Assembly: GCA_007644065.1 (NCBI GenBank)
Contig: VJWN01000018.1
Span: forward strand, 682,001-746,000
Direction of reading: 5' to 3'
Length of the DNA: 64,000 nucleotides
Origin: Margaritispora aquatica
Taxonomy: Eukaryota > Ascomycota > Leotiomycetes > Helotiales > Discinellaceae
Positions 10,713 through 23,134 of this stretch are shown here, piece by piece. A program made the position numbers and the translations under genes. Under the pieces are notes generated by a model. It worked only from the letters and a program-made list of their open reading frames with translations. It was not told the DNA's origin and did not search any database. The first letter of the stretch is position 1. Every line of letters starts with the position of its first letter.

Positions 10713-13357
10713 TCACCATGCGATAACCGTCTCCCTCTCCTGCCGAGTTCCATCCTCCTCCAACATCACTTTCTGGCACTTGACTATAATATATCTCTCC
10801 GGGATATGAAAATCCACAACCATCAACTGGACCCTCGAAGACTCAGGCACAAGCCAGCCTGACGCGTTTTTCTCCTCCTCTTGAACCTCGGATAGCAATC
10901 TTACAACTGGCCTCCAAGGTGCTTTCGGCGCGACAACGTTACTCAAACCAGTTGCATGTCCAGTGGCCACAATCACCGTATCTCGTATCCTCTTCCCATC
11001 TTCCCACCCTCCCTGATGATGATTCTCATCCTTCATATGCGGCAGACTCGGATCCCCAGACGGCAATGACGACGAATCCTGCTGCTTCACAGCGTTCATC
11101 TCACTACCACTCCTCCGCTGCAGCGGCACCGCCAACCCATCCTCCTCACACGCTATAATCCACCTCCCAATCCTAGCACTCAGGACACTGTCCCACATAC
11201 CCTCTTGCCGTGGGCTTTTGAATAACAACTCGACGGCTTCTCTTCTGATCATCGGGTCCCTGCATTTCGTGGCCGCGACGTGCAGCGGAGGAATTATGCT
11301 GACGTCAAAGCTAAAGCGCTTGTTGCGCGGGAGTTGGATCGTGTCTTCGGCTGAGATGAGACGCGCGCAAGTGCGGACGATGTAGGCGAAGTCTGCGAGG
11401 TAGTTGTCGTGAAGCATTTCGGATTCAACTGTGATTGTGCAAAGTGTTATTATTACTGTTTTAGGGTACAGTGACAACACCAACGCGGCTGGATTTTTGA
11501 TCTCGCCTGTAGGTGAGATTGCAGCTTCCAGCAAGGGTTCAAAGGCGAGCGAGAAGGCGTTGATGGCGTCGACGTGCATTGTATGCTGCTCGGCGATCGC
11601 AGCCGGTGTGTCAGCGGCCATGGGAGCATAAGCTCTATGGAATGTCGTTCGTCGGTAAAATTGCAATGCTCGGTCCATGAGGAAGTCCCAGCAGCGTTGG
11701 GCTTCTGCAAATGAGTGGAATTTGGTCGGAATAGGAACCTCAAAGATTTTATGTATATCCCAAAGCAGTGGTGGTATACCAGGCGTCATGCCAAAGAAGA
11801 GACCTTGTCCGTCTAACCGAACGAAGGATTGAATAAGGACTTCTTCTATTGTCAATTCGTTCTTCAGAGGTGAAGTTCCTTGCGGTGGTGTTGGGTTGCT
11901 GGAAGCGAGGGGTCGTTTCCGCGAGGTGGTGTTTGAGGATGTGGTTGCTGTGTTTGTGGGGTTGGCGGACTGGGAAGCTGTGGGGGTCCCAGACTGGGAC
12001 GATGCGAGCGTGTGAGGACCTGTGGACTCAGGAGTGGAACCAATTGAATTCTTTCGAGATCTATAGTTTGCTTGCCATGGTGATTCTGATATGGCTGCTA
12101 GTGTTGAACACCCTTTTTGGTCTCCAGCGGAGGCCTCTTCCTGTTGGTTTGGTTTGTACATCGAAAGTGTTCGATGGTGTTCCTGATTGAGATCTGTGCC
12201 GCCCATTCTACACATTGAGATCAGTTTAGTGACAATTGAACCTTATAGATTGTACTTACGAAGGAATATTAACATGCTTTGCTAATGGATCATACATAGC
12301 GGACTGAGACGAATCATCCTTTGGTTGTAACATTTGTAGATTTTGCAGAGCAGCATTGTTTATCCGAGTTTGAGCTTCACTTTCACTGTCAAAATATTCC
12401 TCAACGTGCATGGCTATAGCGACCTCCTTGAACACATGATCGCATCCCTCTCTGTCTAGCAACGCCTGGGTTACCTTCTTGCGATCTACTGGCTTCTTTG
12501 GCAAAAGGGCTCGCTTCCTCGGTATCCAAGAACGTGAGCCTGGCTTACCCACGTAATAATTTCTAAGGATCTTGAGCCCTCCATACGTTTGCTGAACACT
12601 TGATGCAAAACTTCCTTGAAATGTTTCAAAACAAATAAATAGCAAGCATGCCATCAAAGCTGTCCTGAGTTGCGGCGAGTTTGCTGCTGAGATGTAAACA
12701 TTAAGAGCTTGGATAGCTTTGATGTGGTGGAAAACCGCCTGTTCATGGTGCTTCCGATCTACGCTCTGAATGACATTCACCTTGAGCTGAGGGGCCGGTG
12801 CCATCTCCAAGCTCTTATTCAGAGCACCAAGAGCAATAGCTGCATGTCGAATGGCTGGTACCAAATGACTTTCCTGCAATACGAGACGGCTCCAAAACGT
12901 GGGCTCAAAGAAGCCGGGTAGTTCGTACGCAACACGATCGACGAAGATGTTGAAGTACTGGCTTTCGGCTTCGCTGTTGTGGAACGATACACTAGGTCCG
13001 TGAATGTTGCCAAAGGAAATCCGGGGCTGCAGCTGGATTAGAGACCGTACCGGCTTAACTGGCTCTGAGGCGTAGCCGTCGCATATGCGTCCAAATTTCT
13101 CACATCTTATACAAGATGGCTTTCTCTCGTCACATTTGACTCGCCTTGTCTAAAGGAGATCAATCTTTGCTCTGTGTCGGGAGTGAGATAGTTCGGTAAA
13201 GTACCTTACAGGTTACGCAACCAGACTTGACTTTTGGTCGGCTTGCTCGAGGCTTCTTCAACGGCCTTCCGTTATGATCCAAGGCTTCTCGTCGGTGCTG
13301 TTTGACTTCGACTACCTGGGTATTTGACATTGTTGAATTCTTCATCACACTAGGCAT
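10713..13357 (-). CDS. Zn2Cys6 fungal transcription factor
   Basis: Binuclear zinc-cluster regulator. Three exons (13357-13205, 13149-12260, 12207-10713) close to 845 residues. The DNA-binding cluster reads C-x2-C-x6-C-x6-C-x2-C-x6-C at about residues 47-74 and is split by the first intron between CVTCK and TRRVKC. A basic stretch (RPLKKPRASRPKVKSG) precedes it. The middle part (HLVPAIRHAAIALGAL onwards, with ALMACLLFICFETFQG) is the usual helical 'fungal-specific transcription factor' region. Residues after the second intron include a low-complexity Ser/Thr/Asn/Pro linker. The first in-frame ATG was used as start; ATGs at 13345 and 13330 are also possible. No cluster around it indicates its targets, and auto-regulation cannot be seen. 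Confidence 0.9.
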
Positions 13358-16328
13358 TGCTTTGCCGAATCTTCTGATAATGATTTCCTCGAGGTACAAC
13401 AATGCTACTTGACCGTGCCATTCATACCATCCCAATTGCCTACACCGCAGAAGATACCGTCCATCTATGCGACCAGAATAGTATCAAACATTGAAGTGTG
13501 GTGTAGTGTGGTAACGGTTGGTTGGAAACCACATGTTCCCATGAAGGTGCAGATATGCAGAGATGCAGATATGCATCCCATTACTATCTTCGGGGACGTG
13601 GATCGATTTAAAGATGATAGCTTCGCTTGACCCCCCAAATTCGTCGGTGCCTCCGGACGTTCAGTGCTTCGAACCCGTGTGTGGGCGAATAGGAAGGTGT
13701 TCGCACCCCTTGTAAGACACTTTCAGCATGTTCGTGCTGCACCTTCAGGGACGGAAAAGGGTGGCTGTCAAGCTGCAGCAAGGGACTTGGGGAGGTGGGT
13801 TGGATTGGATTGGATTGGATTCTTTCCCTCTTTGAAGTGCCGGCGGGGACCTCGAACAAGTCGTAATGAGCTACTGTATTCGAGTACTTTGGTTTTTGTC
13901 CACGATGCTGGGGATGAATTTAGCCGAAGTACCACGAATCCGGGTACGGTTGCGGTTGCAATTGCTCATGTTGGTCTGAAATTTGCGGCGTAGTATTAAA
14001 GCAAAGGGGAGCTATTCTTGGTACGGGGTATCCGATGGAGTTGATTGTTCTCATACTTGTCATTGGGGTAGTTCGAGGTAAGCTCGTCTGATGGATAAGT
14101 TTTAAAAGCTATCAGCAAAGCTCTGGGGAAGATCAGGTCTGAGGCTAATTCCTGACAACAAGTTCATGTATAAAATTACTATAAATAATAAGCTCGTCAC
14201 TTGCAAACTGGGTGATAAGTTTGATAACTCCGTTAAATCCTTGGGAGATATTTCGAGCATGAGCTTGGCAGTTCGAAATTTACGCCGCTGATTGCACAGA
14301 AGGCATGTGTTCGCGAACTTTTTCTCTCCCTAGCAGCCTCCCGAATGGTTGAATTAAAGCCCGCCTCACTCACTCAATCACTCTATCACTCGATCCTTCA
14401 TCTTTGCCGGGACATCTACTTGAACTAGTTAGCTTAATCTCTGATTTCTTGCGCCATCCTCACCCAGAAGCTGCTATTTCCTCTTAAGGGAAGCACAACA
14501 CTGGTCACCGAGATATCGGACCCTCACTCCTTGCGAGGTTCTTCAAGAAACGCGAGAAGTCTGAGCCGTAACCCGCTGCCGATTGTGCAATCACCGAACC
14601 TTAGTCTCTTCGGCATCTGGTCAAAGTGGTGCAGGTTTATCCTCTTCTGGATCCCCTCTGTCCTCACCTGAATGTAAAGTGTCCCCACCTGGTACTGGGC
14701 TGCGACAAACGGTTTTTGACCTGGGGTGCATATTTTGAGCCAATGAAATGCTTGGGAAATGGTGTTTGAGAATCCGGATTCGAGGCGTTCCTGCAGGTAC
14801 CCTTTTACCTTGCTGATGTGGAACGAGATTAGATATCTCAACCGAGCCATCTTTTAAACTACAGTATAGTATACAGGGTGTTTTTGCATATGTCGTTTGG
14901 AAAATGCGGTCCGTTAGATATCTCGAATTAGAGGCTTTGCCGAACCTGCTCTTTAGTGACATGGAAAGGTGGCTCATTATGATTTGCTGATGTTGCTGGG
15001 CCTGGGTTATTTTGCTCCTATATTGGAAGCAGAAATACTGTGCTTCCAATAGCTAGATTGTCCTAGAACATTGAGTATGCATTTCGTTGTATCCTTCTGC
15101 TAGTTATTTTGAATACACTGATTTAGATAGCTACGTCAAACGAGGAAAGTACGATTTCAACCAGAATCCTGCCAGTTTTTGAGCTGTGGTCTATAGACCG
15201 TATACTCCATGTGATGCCACTAGTGCTTTCCGTAGAAACTCAGTTGCTATTCGTCACCTGAGATGTTACAGCACCAATAATAACGTAAAACCCCAATAAG
15301 CTAAATACTGAAACGGCGAGTGAATGAAAATCCTACCAGGAATAATACATCTAACACCATGGACTAAAAGTTTCGAGGTATAACACAGCGAGATGTTGGG
15401 AATATGTCTGGAAAAGCCAATCCGTACTCAGGAAGGCTCCGTAGTCCACTTATAATGGCTCTGGGGGTATCCAGCTACCGTCTAGTAAAATACATAAGGT
15501 ATTCGTCACAAGTGACATGTTTGCCAGCAAGACGCTGGCAAACCACCCGTCAGACTCCAGCACAATTTCCGAATATCTCTGGGATATGTGGCTTTTCTCT
15601 ACAGCAGCATGGTGTCTGAGCTGAGGTTTTGTATGTGATGAAGATTTCTCGATAACACCCTCCGAGTCTTCATGCTTGTGAGACAGTCATATGTAGGGTA
15701 CTTTGCACCGAGTAATAAACAGCAATGAATCGACATCATCGTGAATTGTAAAACCGAGCCTTGTATTTTTTACCAAGAGAAGAAGAGTGGCAAGTTCGAA
15801 AGATAGACAATCAAAGCAATATAGATATCACGCCTAAGTATGCTTTGGTAACAAAAACTATCATACCACAGCATGACCAAGGCAAAAAGCAAAAAAGCAT
15901 TGAACATCTATCGTATTAGCCATGAAAAATAAGCAATAAGCAATAAAAGTGACTAAGCAAGTAAACGAATCGAAACAATTGAAACTGAAAGCACAGAACA
16001 AAAAATGAAGCAGTTCGGATCCCGCCCCCACTGAATTGCCGGATCGTCGGGTAAATCCCGACTCTCGCTCCCGCGGTTTTAGATGCTGACCAATGGTGAA
16101 TAAATCGATCTCACTGCGAGTCGCAGGGTGGAATTGCGCCATAAGATTGGCTTGTGCTGTGCGCCTCGCACTGTTATTTTTGTCATCGCTACGTAAAGTC
16201 GGATGATAGAACCTTAATGTTTACTTTTATATATACGCCCATTGCTGGGATTTTGAAGAAGAATATCTCGTTCTTTATCGACCTTTTAAAATCGATATCA
16301 TAGCCGCGAGGAGAAAATCAGTCTCAAA
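13358..16328. other. Long intergenic stretch (about 3 kb), one doubtful coding patch
   Basis: No gene with a recognisable family is present. A more GC-rich patch on the minus strand at 14524-15049 has two overlapping open frames (108 and 142 codons) and a donor-like GTAAAAGG after CAGCAAG. It could be a remnant or an unknown short gene, but I cannot choose a frame. A TTGGA pentamer repeat lies at 13800-13821. Confidence 0.35.
13800..13821. repeat. Pentanucleotide repeat (TTGGA)4
   Basis: Four tandem TTGGA units in non-coding DNA upstream of the zinc-cluster regulator. Confidence 0.85.
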
Positions 16329-17162
16329 ATGGCAGATCCATCACTTTACACCTACGCTTCCCCACTCGCGGGGTGGGAGAATCTTCCCCCGCTTGGCGAC
16401 GAGAGAGCTGCTGATGGAAAAAGTAAGTCGACATGTTGAGAAAAAAAACATATTCCCTCGCCCTCAAGCCCAGCATCGACGATTGCCAAGCGGGAGATGC
16501 CACCAAAAGGAAGAACCTGGAAAGTACTGACGCGAATTAGGTTACGTGAATCCGCCAACGGGTGTCCTGAGTAAAGCGTACGAGACATTTCCCGAGCCAC
16601 TGGACAATGGAATCCGTGGAGCGTTGTGAGTGGCACGTTGTCGTGTGTGGGAATAGAACAAGCCATTAACTCTGCTTCATAGTGATATTCATATCTATTA
16701 TTTTCACAAAAATGCCAAACAGCTGCAATTTGCACGCGAGTTGTGGGAGCGAATTAGGCGAGAATGTAAGTCCTACGTCCAACACCCCCTCCTTTTTGTC
16801 GTTGAGAAATCAGCTGTAGCTGTAGCTGACTTGCTACAGTCCCTGAGCTGCGGATATACAAGTTCTGGGAAGAGCCGATAGGGCCGCATCCAATCGCTAT
16901 GTTTGAGGTGAACTTGTTCACGCCGGCACAGTTTGGCGCGTTCATTCCTTGGTTGGTGATCAATCGAGGCCCGTTGAGTGCGCTCTTGCACCCGAATTGT
17001 GTGGATAAGAAGACCGGGGAGATGGAGGATGAATATAGAGACCATACTCAGCGTGCTACTTGGCTAGGGAGGGAGATTCCGTTGGACTTGAGTTTATTCC
17101 ATTGGTTGAAGGAGAAGAGGAGGTTAGAGGCGGAAGCGGCGGCGAAGAAAGAAGTGTCGTGA
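16329..17162 (+). CDS. DOPA 4,5-dioxygenase-like protein
   Basis: Four exons (16329-16422, 16541-16625, 16683-16765, 16840-17162) close to 194 residues. After an N-terminal region of about 60 residues comes the family core beginning DIHIYYFHKN, with HPIAMFEVNLF, LLHPN and the segment HTQRATWLGREIPLDLS. These histidines match the metal-binding pattern of the DOPA 4,5-dioxygenase family (PF08883). In Amanita and in bacteria such enzymes cleave catechols extradiol-fashion. In ascomycetes the homologues are widespread and their substrate is mostly unknown, so betalain chemistry should not be assumed. Every intron is consensus GT-AG. It converges with the EFM7 gene, with less than 200 bp between them. 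Confidence 0.9.
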
Positions 17163-17346
17163 TCTGAATTTGTATGGTAGAAATTGACGCTAACCTCAGC
17201 TGTGATGAAAAGTCAAGCGATTGATTTAGACTGAATGTGATGATTGTCATCTCGTAACTTCACTCAGGGAATATGCCACTGGCCTTAAGTGAGCAGGAAA
17301 TTGCATCGCCAGATTGCATATTCATTTGAACTCTGGCATGATTATA

Positions 17347-18135
17347 TCATAAGTCCCACCGAACTACATACCCAAACACAGTCCTCCTAAGCTCCTCATC
17401 ACCTCGATCTTCTGCAAACATAACCTTTTCCATCTTTTCCTCAAGCACCTTCTCAACAGTAAATCCCTTCTCTTTGACCAGATCAAAGAAGGCCATATCT
17501 TTCTCATACAACCAAGGTCTGTATGGCGTAAAGAAAACCAGCGCCTTTGCCTCTTTCGTCTTAGCAAGCGTAGCCTCGATAGTAGCCACCAACTTCCCAT
17601 GCTCAGAATGGTTGAACAGCAAATCCGCTAGGATCAAGACCTCGAATCCTTCGCTTCCAGATCCAGAAGGTAGATGCGCAAGCAAAGGCGCCGGATCAGC
17701 ACCCCAGCAATATCCCTCCGCGACAATGTGCTTCTCGGCATCTTGCATGTCTTTGCTCTTGTCTCCAAGGAAAGTGTCGACATTGACCCATAAGTTAGAG
17801 ACTAAGTCTGGATCCGGATAATCCGTCACCACGATCTTTCGCGCCTCTAACACTGCACACACGAGACTCGGTAGACCAGCGCCAGCTCCTAGCTCCAGGA
17901 CAGTCTTCCCTTTGACGAGCGAAGGGTTCTTTTCAAGGTATGTCGAGACGAGTCGACCGGCTTGCCATAAGTGATGTCCCCATAGCGGGTTATGGCCGAC
18001 GAGCCGCACCGTGAGGGTTTGGCCAGACAGGAGGGTGTGTGTCTCTGTTGTGGGTTTTGGTGAGGGTTTGTAGTAGTCATCTGGATCGGCAAAGAGATCC
18101 AGTGTATCAGACTCGATTTCAACTTCGTTGGCCAT
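17347..18135 (-). CDS. EFM7: EFM7/NNT1-type protein methyltransferase
   Basis: Intronless gene of 262 residues in the class I SAM-dependent methyltransferase fold. The SAM motif is VLELGAGAGLPSLVCA, preceded by the family's typical NPLWGHHLWQAG. A later DLLFNHSEHGK marks the post-II region. Yeast Efm7 (formerly annotated as a nicotinamide N-methyltransferase) modifies the N-terminal glycine and lysine 3 of elongation factor eEF1A, and this is the most likely role here. Length is normal for the family (about 260). The first ATG gives an acidic N-terminus (MANEVEIESDTLDLF), as in homologues. Acts in the cytosol. Assignment to EFM7 rather than a sister lysine methyltransferase is from the overall pattern, not from a tree. 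Confidence 0.88.
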   Translation of the reverse strand: MANEVEIESDTLDLFADPDDYYKPSPKPTTETHTLLSGQTLTVRLVGHNPLWGHHLWQAGRLVSTYLEKNPSLVKGKTVLELGAGAGLPSLVCAVLEARKIVVTDYPDPDLVSNLWVNVDTFLGDKSKDMQDAEKHIVAEGYCWGADPAPLLAHLPSGSGSEGFEVLILADLLFNHSEHGKLVATIEATLAKTKEAKALVFFTPYRPWLYEKDMAFFDLVKEKGFTVEKVLEEKMEKVMFAEDRGDEELRRTVFGYVVRWDL

Positions 18136-19065
18136 TGTGTTTGGCTCGCCTCGATCTTGCGAAGGAAAGGGGAGCGGATCACGTGAATCCGTACTGTGCT
18201 GAAGATAGGTATGGCCTTTGGCTCTAGCCAGTCATTAGCTTGAGTATTCCGAAACAATATGCATTTGAAGTCACATCTGCACCCATGGGATATACGTGAA
18301 GCCTATGTAAAACTGCAAATTGGGTCTAGACCCTCAAGGAGACAATGGAGATATAGGTACCTTGTTGGCTAAAAGTTTTGCTGCAAGCTCTGAGGCCAAG
18401 GGATAAGGTTAGGAATATTTACACTGAGCGCAAAATCTATTTCCGTTTGATGCGATCTGTTTTGAAAAGTTGCGAGTGTCTCTATTAATAGATAGGTGCT
18501 TCGAAGAATTCGACATTATCACTTTCGAGTGTGACTGGATTTTAGCGGGGAAATTTTGGGGCTAGTTAAGCGAGACTTTTTATAGTTCTGGGGAGTGGCC
18601 CCTTGAGCTTTGTGTTTGATACTCGTTTTCGATTAGACTTCTTTATATATTGATATCATCCCCAAGGTGCCTTAAAGCGACGGTTTTCGAACGAAACACA
18701 ATTTGCACACTAGGCTTGGAATGTATCATAGAGATAGATATTGGCGCTTCAAATTTTCGATGCCTTGAGCAAACAACGAGTTCTTCAAGAATCTCTATTG
18801 TATTGCGATATCACCTAGTGAAATGTAGAGAAGTTATGAATGAAATACGCTGCTTTAATTCAGTGTAAGTTGCACCGAGCTTTCCAGAAGGCAAATAAAT
18901 TGTATCGAAGGGTTTGGATTTTTGATGAAGGTAGGTGCCGCTGCAAATATACTCCATCACATAAAATTGAATGCCTCGAATGAGGAACAGAATGAGGCGA
19001 GAATAAGTCCCAATCGTGGCCTTCTGTACAGACAGCTAATACACCATCTTCAGACATGAATAACA
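18136..19065. other. Intergenic stretch, no supported gene
   Basis: About 930 bp, AT-rich, between the start of EFM7 and the stop of the next methyltransferase. No coding or RNA feature is visible. Confidence 0.45.
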
Positions 19066-19851
19066 TTATTTGATAATTACCAGCACTCCATAATTGGGTA
19101 TTGTCTTGTAAGTTTCCAACTCGATCAAATCCGCACCTCCTGGTCCTTCTCCTTTGAAATATCTGTCTGGAACCACAGTGACTTCCCACTCGATTTCACC
19201 CTTCAACCCTGCCTCCCTCGCTGCCTCCTCGTACAATTCCTTCTTTAAATGATAGCATTCGAAACTCAAATCCCCAACTGGCGTCTCCCCATTGACGCGA
19301 AAGTAAACCCCATCTTTGACGTCGGCTATTGGTTCGTAAACCAAGTATCCTGATCCCGCAGGCATGGGACGAGCTTTGATCTCGGCGTTGATGGAATCCA
19401 TCGGGTTTGAGGTGGGTGGAACAGTGATCGAAACGAATCGACCGCCTTCTTTGAGGTTCATTGCAATGTTGCTGAACATGTTGACGAGACCAGCTCGATC
19501 TGGGGCATAGTTGAGAAGCCAGGCGGCAAACACAATGTCGAAAGGACCGCCATTATAAGCAGTTGGAACCGAACAGTCGGCTTGTATAAAAGAGACATTC
19601 TTTCCTAGGCGCTGCGCTTCGTCTATCATAACCGAGGAAATATCTACCCCGAGTACTGAACTCGCTCCCCATTCGAGAAAGCTGTATGTGTAAAATCCCG
19701 AACCACAAGCGAGCTCCAGTACTCGAGCGCCTTTGATGAAAGGTGCTATCTTCTCATGCACATTCTCGCGCTCAATGAACGCGATAGATGCTCCACGGAT
19801 GTAATCGTACGGCCCTTGAATGGTGTCATATTGCTGTTTGGTTGGTGACAT
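19066..19851 (-). CDS. Class I SAM-dependent methyltransferase
   Basis: Intronless gene of 261 residues. Motif I is VLELACGSGFYTYSF, the acidic post-motif is VLGVDISSVMIDEA, and motif II/III is FDIVFAAWLLNYA. The rest of the Rossmann-like domain follows with LKEGGRFVSITVPP. The C-terminal third contains an added alpha/beta region (YFRVNGETPVGDLSFECY) that may shape the substrate pocket. This belongs to the broad small-molecule methyltransferase group, often seen near fungal secondary-metabolite genes, although no such cluster is present here. The substrate cannot be read from the sequence. The ATG at 19851 is the first in frame and gives the expected distance to motif I. Confidence 0.85.
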   Translation of the reverse strand: MSPTKQQYDTIQGPYDYIRGASIAFIERENVHEKIAPFIKGARVLELACGSGFYTYSFLEWGASSVLGVDISSVMIDEAQRLGKNVSFIQADCSVPTAYNGGPFDIVFAAWLLNYAPDRAGLVNMFSNIAMNLKEGGRFVSITVPPTSNPMDSINAEIKARPMPAGSGYLVYEPIADVKDGVYFRVNGETPVGDLSFECYHLKKELYEEAAREAGLKGEIEWEVTVVPDRYFKGEGPGGADLIELETYKTIPNYGVLVIIK

Positions 19852-21397
19852 ACTGTACTTGATTTATTCGTGATTAGATAACAGGATATGAGCACAGATA
19901 GGCTGATATTGACTTACTTTGAGTTACAAACATCAGCTCCCAGCTGCCTTGAAATAGCTATAATAGTAGGTTATTGTAGGTTCAAATCTCAAGGTTGTAT
20001 TTTCACGAAAGCTTACAGGACAAGAGTTTGAACTTGCCATCAGTCGGCGTCAAAGTCAAAATACAATGGCCAGTCATTCTAGCTTAGCGAAAGTGAATGT
20101 AGTAAGTTGGCGCCCTATACGGCTTAGCCAAGCCATTCTAAGCAACCCCTCCTGATAAGCGAACGTTAATATTTGATAGGTAGAGTTTCAACATCCTCTC
20201 CCACATTATAATCGAACAATAATAAAACCGTAGAGTGTTCAAATGTGATTTCAAATTACATGTCCCTCTCGTATTCAAATTATACTTAAATACCTACTTA
20301 TAGAATCGGAACATAAAAGTTTGCATAGGACATAACTATCAATATATCTGCAGTATGTTTCTGGTCAATGACTTCCCCGCCAAAGCCAAGGCCAGGATCG
20401 GCAAACAAGGTACCGGCTATAAGAAATGCAACTTACCTTACCTTTAACTTATATTAGATCCAACACACCAAAAGATGGGTATTGAAGAATCGGACCTACA
20501 TAGCTAGGTAAGCACTCGAAATCCCACCAGAACTAAAACTTTTACGTTATACGCCACCCCAATGTTTCGATCCTCCCGCAAACCTTAGACAAAGCCTTAG
20601 AAAAAGTACCCAGCACTTAGGAACGTACCTGTAGGGGTCCTCGGACCACACTAGCTCTGTCTGACTCGCTGGCCTATGAAACCTCAAAGAACTTGCTCAT
20701 AACGGAAACTTCAACCCTCCCCACCATCAAAGGTCCAATTCTAGAATCCAGCCAGTGACCATGATCCCATTTTCTCTTTTTCCGACTCACAAGAGGACCA
20801 CGAGGAGGACAAACTGCGCATCCATACACAAGAACCATCCTGCTAATTGTCGGAAGTGTAAGCCTTCGTGCAAGGTAAGTCCGCTATTCTATCCAAGCTT
20901 GTCCTGGGGTCGAACCGTGCTTGTATCATACATAGCATTACAAACATACAAGATTTACCCACTCCACTTTGTACTTGGTAGCTAATTGTACCTCGAGCAG
21001 TCCAAACACACTTTGTTTTGTTTCCCGACGTATCACGAGGACCCGATACAACCTGTCGTCCATGCTTTCAACCGTCAATCGACTGTCATCCCATTCCTAA
21101 CCCTACCGTACCATCCCTCCGGTTGAGAAATCTACTTGATCTAGAGCATCCGAAGAAACACCCCGACTTTACCAGCAGCCATCCAAGAGAACCTTGCCCT
21201 GTACCGCATACTTTGCGCCATTGCAGACTACGGCGGATGTATATGCAGGTGGCCACCATTGGAAGAACTTTGCGACAAGGTGGACAGGGCTGCTGAGGTT
21301 ATTCGAACTTCTTGAGTAGAAGCGCGGTATGTTGGGAAGCTGCCGAGTCGAACCACAAGACAATACAACACGCGGGTAGCCGCGCATATACACAGAG
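19852..21397. promoter_or_regulatory. Long shared upstream region; likely spliced 5' leader of copper-fist gene
   Basis: About 1.5 kb lies between the divergent starts of the methyltransferase (19851) and the copper-fist gene (21398). Plus-strand upstream ATGs occur, and a strong donor (AAGGTAAGT) at about 20874 suggests a 5' untranslated exon with an intron. No conserved protein is encoded in the short frames at 20755-20985 or 21018-21296. A long regulated leader for the copper-fist gene is an inference. Confidence 0.35.
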
Positions 21398-23134
21398 ATG
21401 CCTCTGATAAATGGAATGAAGATGGCCTGGTACGATTCCCTCGAGTGTGCAAATTGGGCAAGAACATTTTGGGGACCCAATCCTCTATGGCATTCCACTC
21501 CGTCGTTGTTGCTCTCTTGATGTAGCTAATGTTTTCTTTCTAGCGAGCCCTGTATTCGTGGACATCGGTCAACTAAGTGTACACATGCCAATGAACGTCT
21601 CATGGTTCCCGTTCGAAAACCTGGGAGACCTTTGAGCGCATGCCCCCACCCTCGAGATTCGCCTTGTGGTTGTGGAGGTGTTACTGCTGCTATTCCAAGG
21701 AAGCAAACATGTCACTGCGGTAGTGGAACGCCTGCTCTGACGGATTCAAGGCCTCCGACTTCGTCCTCGTCGTCCGATGCGCCGTCGCCGAAGCAGATCA
21801 CATTCAAGATAGGTCCTAGCAAGGTCGGGAAGAGTTCCTCGAGCCGGAAACAATCGTTCGACCCAGCCAATTTCGAAAGGATGGATATGAGCCAGGTAAA
21901 CATGATGGCATTTGAGCAAAGGCCTCATCAAATCCAGATGCCGATGGCTAACGGCTATGCGCTTCCTGGACCACCCCAAATTTATGGATACCCACCACAG
22001 TATCCCAGCTTTCACACCCAGTATAACCATCTCTCAATGCAATTACCACCACATGCCAATGGTTTGGTTCAGCCTGGTGCCTCTGGGTACATCAATGGCA
22101 CAGCTTTGAATGGCAGCCTGGAGCATGTTATAGAAAGCCCGTTAGCCACGCCAACCGGTTTCACTGGTGAAGAGATAGAGAAAAGTGCAATCATTGAAGC
22201 TGCACTTTCGAATGCGACTATAACCAGCCCAGTCATACCAGCATCGTCAACTAGTGGATCCTGTTGCGCACCTAAAAAGAGCCACAGTTATGCTTCGAGT
22301 GTCAGTTCTATCTCTGAGTCTACAGAGGCGCCGGTTGCAAGTTGTTGCTCGTCCAAGAAGATTCCAAAGACCAAGAAAGAACCTGCCACCAACGGGTTCT
22401 CTCATGGAATGCAACAACCGTCGCCACTAATGATACCGCCAAATATTGTACCCTATGGCCACCCAGTATATCAACATTATCCTCAGACGACAGTCTTCAC
22501 GTACCCACCGACTTATGGTTCATTTCAAAATCCACTCCAACCTCAAGCATGGCGACAGAGTATTCAAACAAACAATTACAGCCAGCAACCCCTTTCTTCA
22601 GGACCTCTACCATACACCACACCCGTTGTACCTGACAGCTTAGATACGGTTCATACTTGTTGTTGTGGGGACACTTGCCAATGTATCGGATGTGCGGCTC
22701 ATCCTTACAATGATGCCACACAAGATTACGTGCGGTCAGCGTGGGCATCAATGTCCATTCATCAACCACCAGGCGAGGTCTACACAAGCGAGTCACCTGT
22801 CTCAAATGGCATCGAAAAACCAACCATAAAACCACAACCCTTGGAGACAGTTTCGTCGCCAACGGCACATACCCCATCAAGCACAACTTCCGGGAATGGA
22901 GAGGAGCAAAGTCTACCCGCTGGAGACTTCTTTTTTGTGAACTACCCATTCGCTTCCGATGGTTGTGGGGGAGATACTCAAAGTTGTCCTTGTGGAGATG
23001 ATTGTGAGTGCCTGGGATGTACAATTCATCGTCAACCACCCCCCGCGGAAGGTGGATGTTGTGGAGAGAAAGCGACATGCGATTGCGGCGACGATTGTGC
23101 ATGTTTGGGTTGTGAATTCCATGGGAATGCTTGA
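21398..23134 (+). CDS. Copper-fist transcription factor with C-terminal Cys-rich copper-sensing motifs
   Basis: Two exons (21398-21429 and 21544-23134) close to 540 residues. The start MPLINGMKMACEPC is joined by a 114-bp intron and continues as a copper-fist DNA-binding domain: CEPCIRGHRSTKC then THANERL, with the minor-groove motif RKPGRP. A second Cys-rich block (CPHPRDSPCGCGG) follows at about residues 45-60. The middle is Ser/Pro/Tyr-rich and disordered. The C-terminal part has three Cys-dense units of the form C-x-C-x3-C-x-C-x2-C-x2-H (CQCIGC, CECLGC, CACLGC), two of them at the extreme C-terminus. Family members such as Mac1/GRISEA activate copper-uptake genes when copper is low, and Ace1-type proteins detoxify when copper is high. 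The repeated C-terminal Cys motifs favour the Mac1/GRISEA type, by inference. It acts in the nucleus. Confidence 0.92.

Noticed and set aside
6234..13357. Secondary-metabolite cluster (monooxygenase, oxygenase, Zn2Cys6 regulator)
   Set aside because: No polyketide, peptide or terpene synthase or dedicated transporter is near, and the neighbours look like general metabolism.
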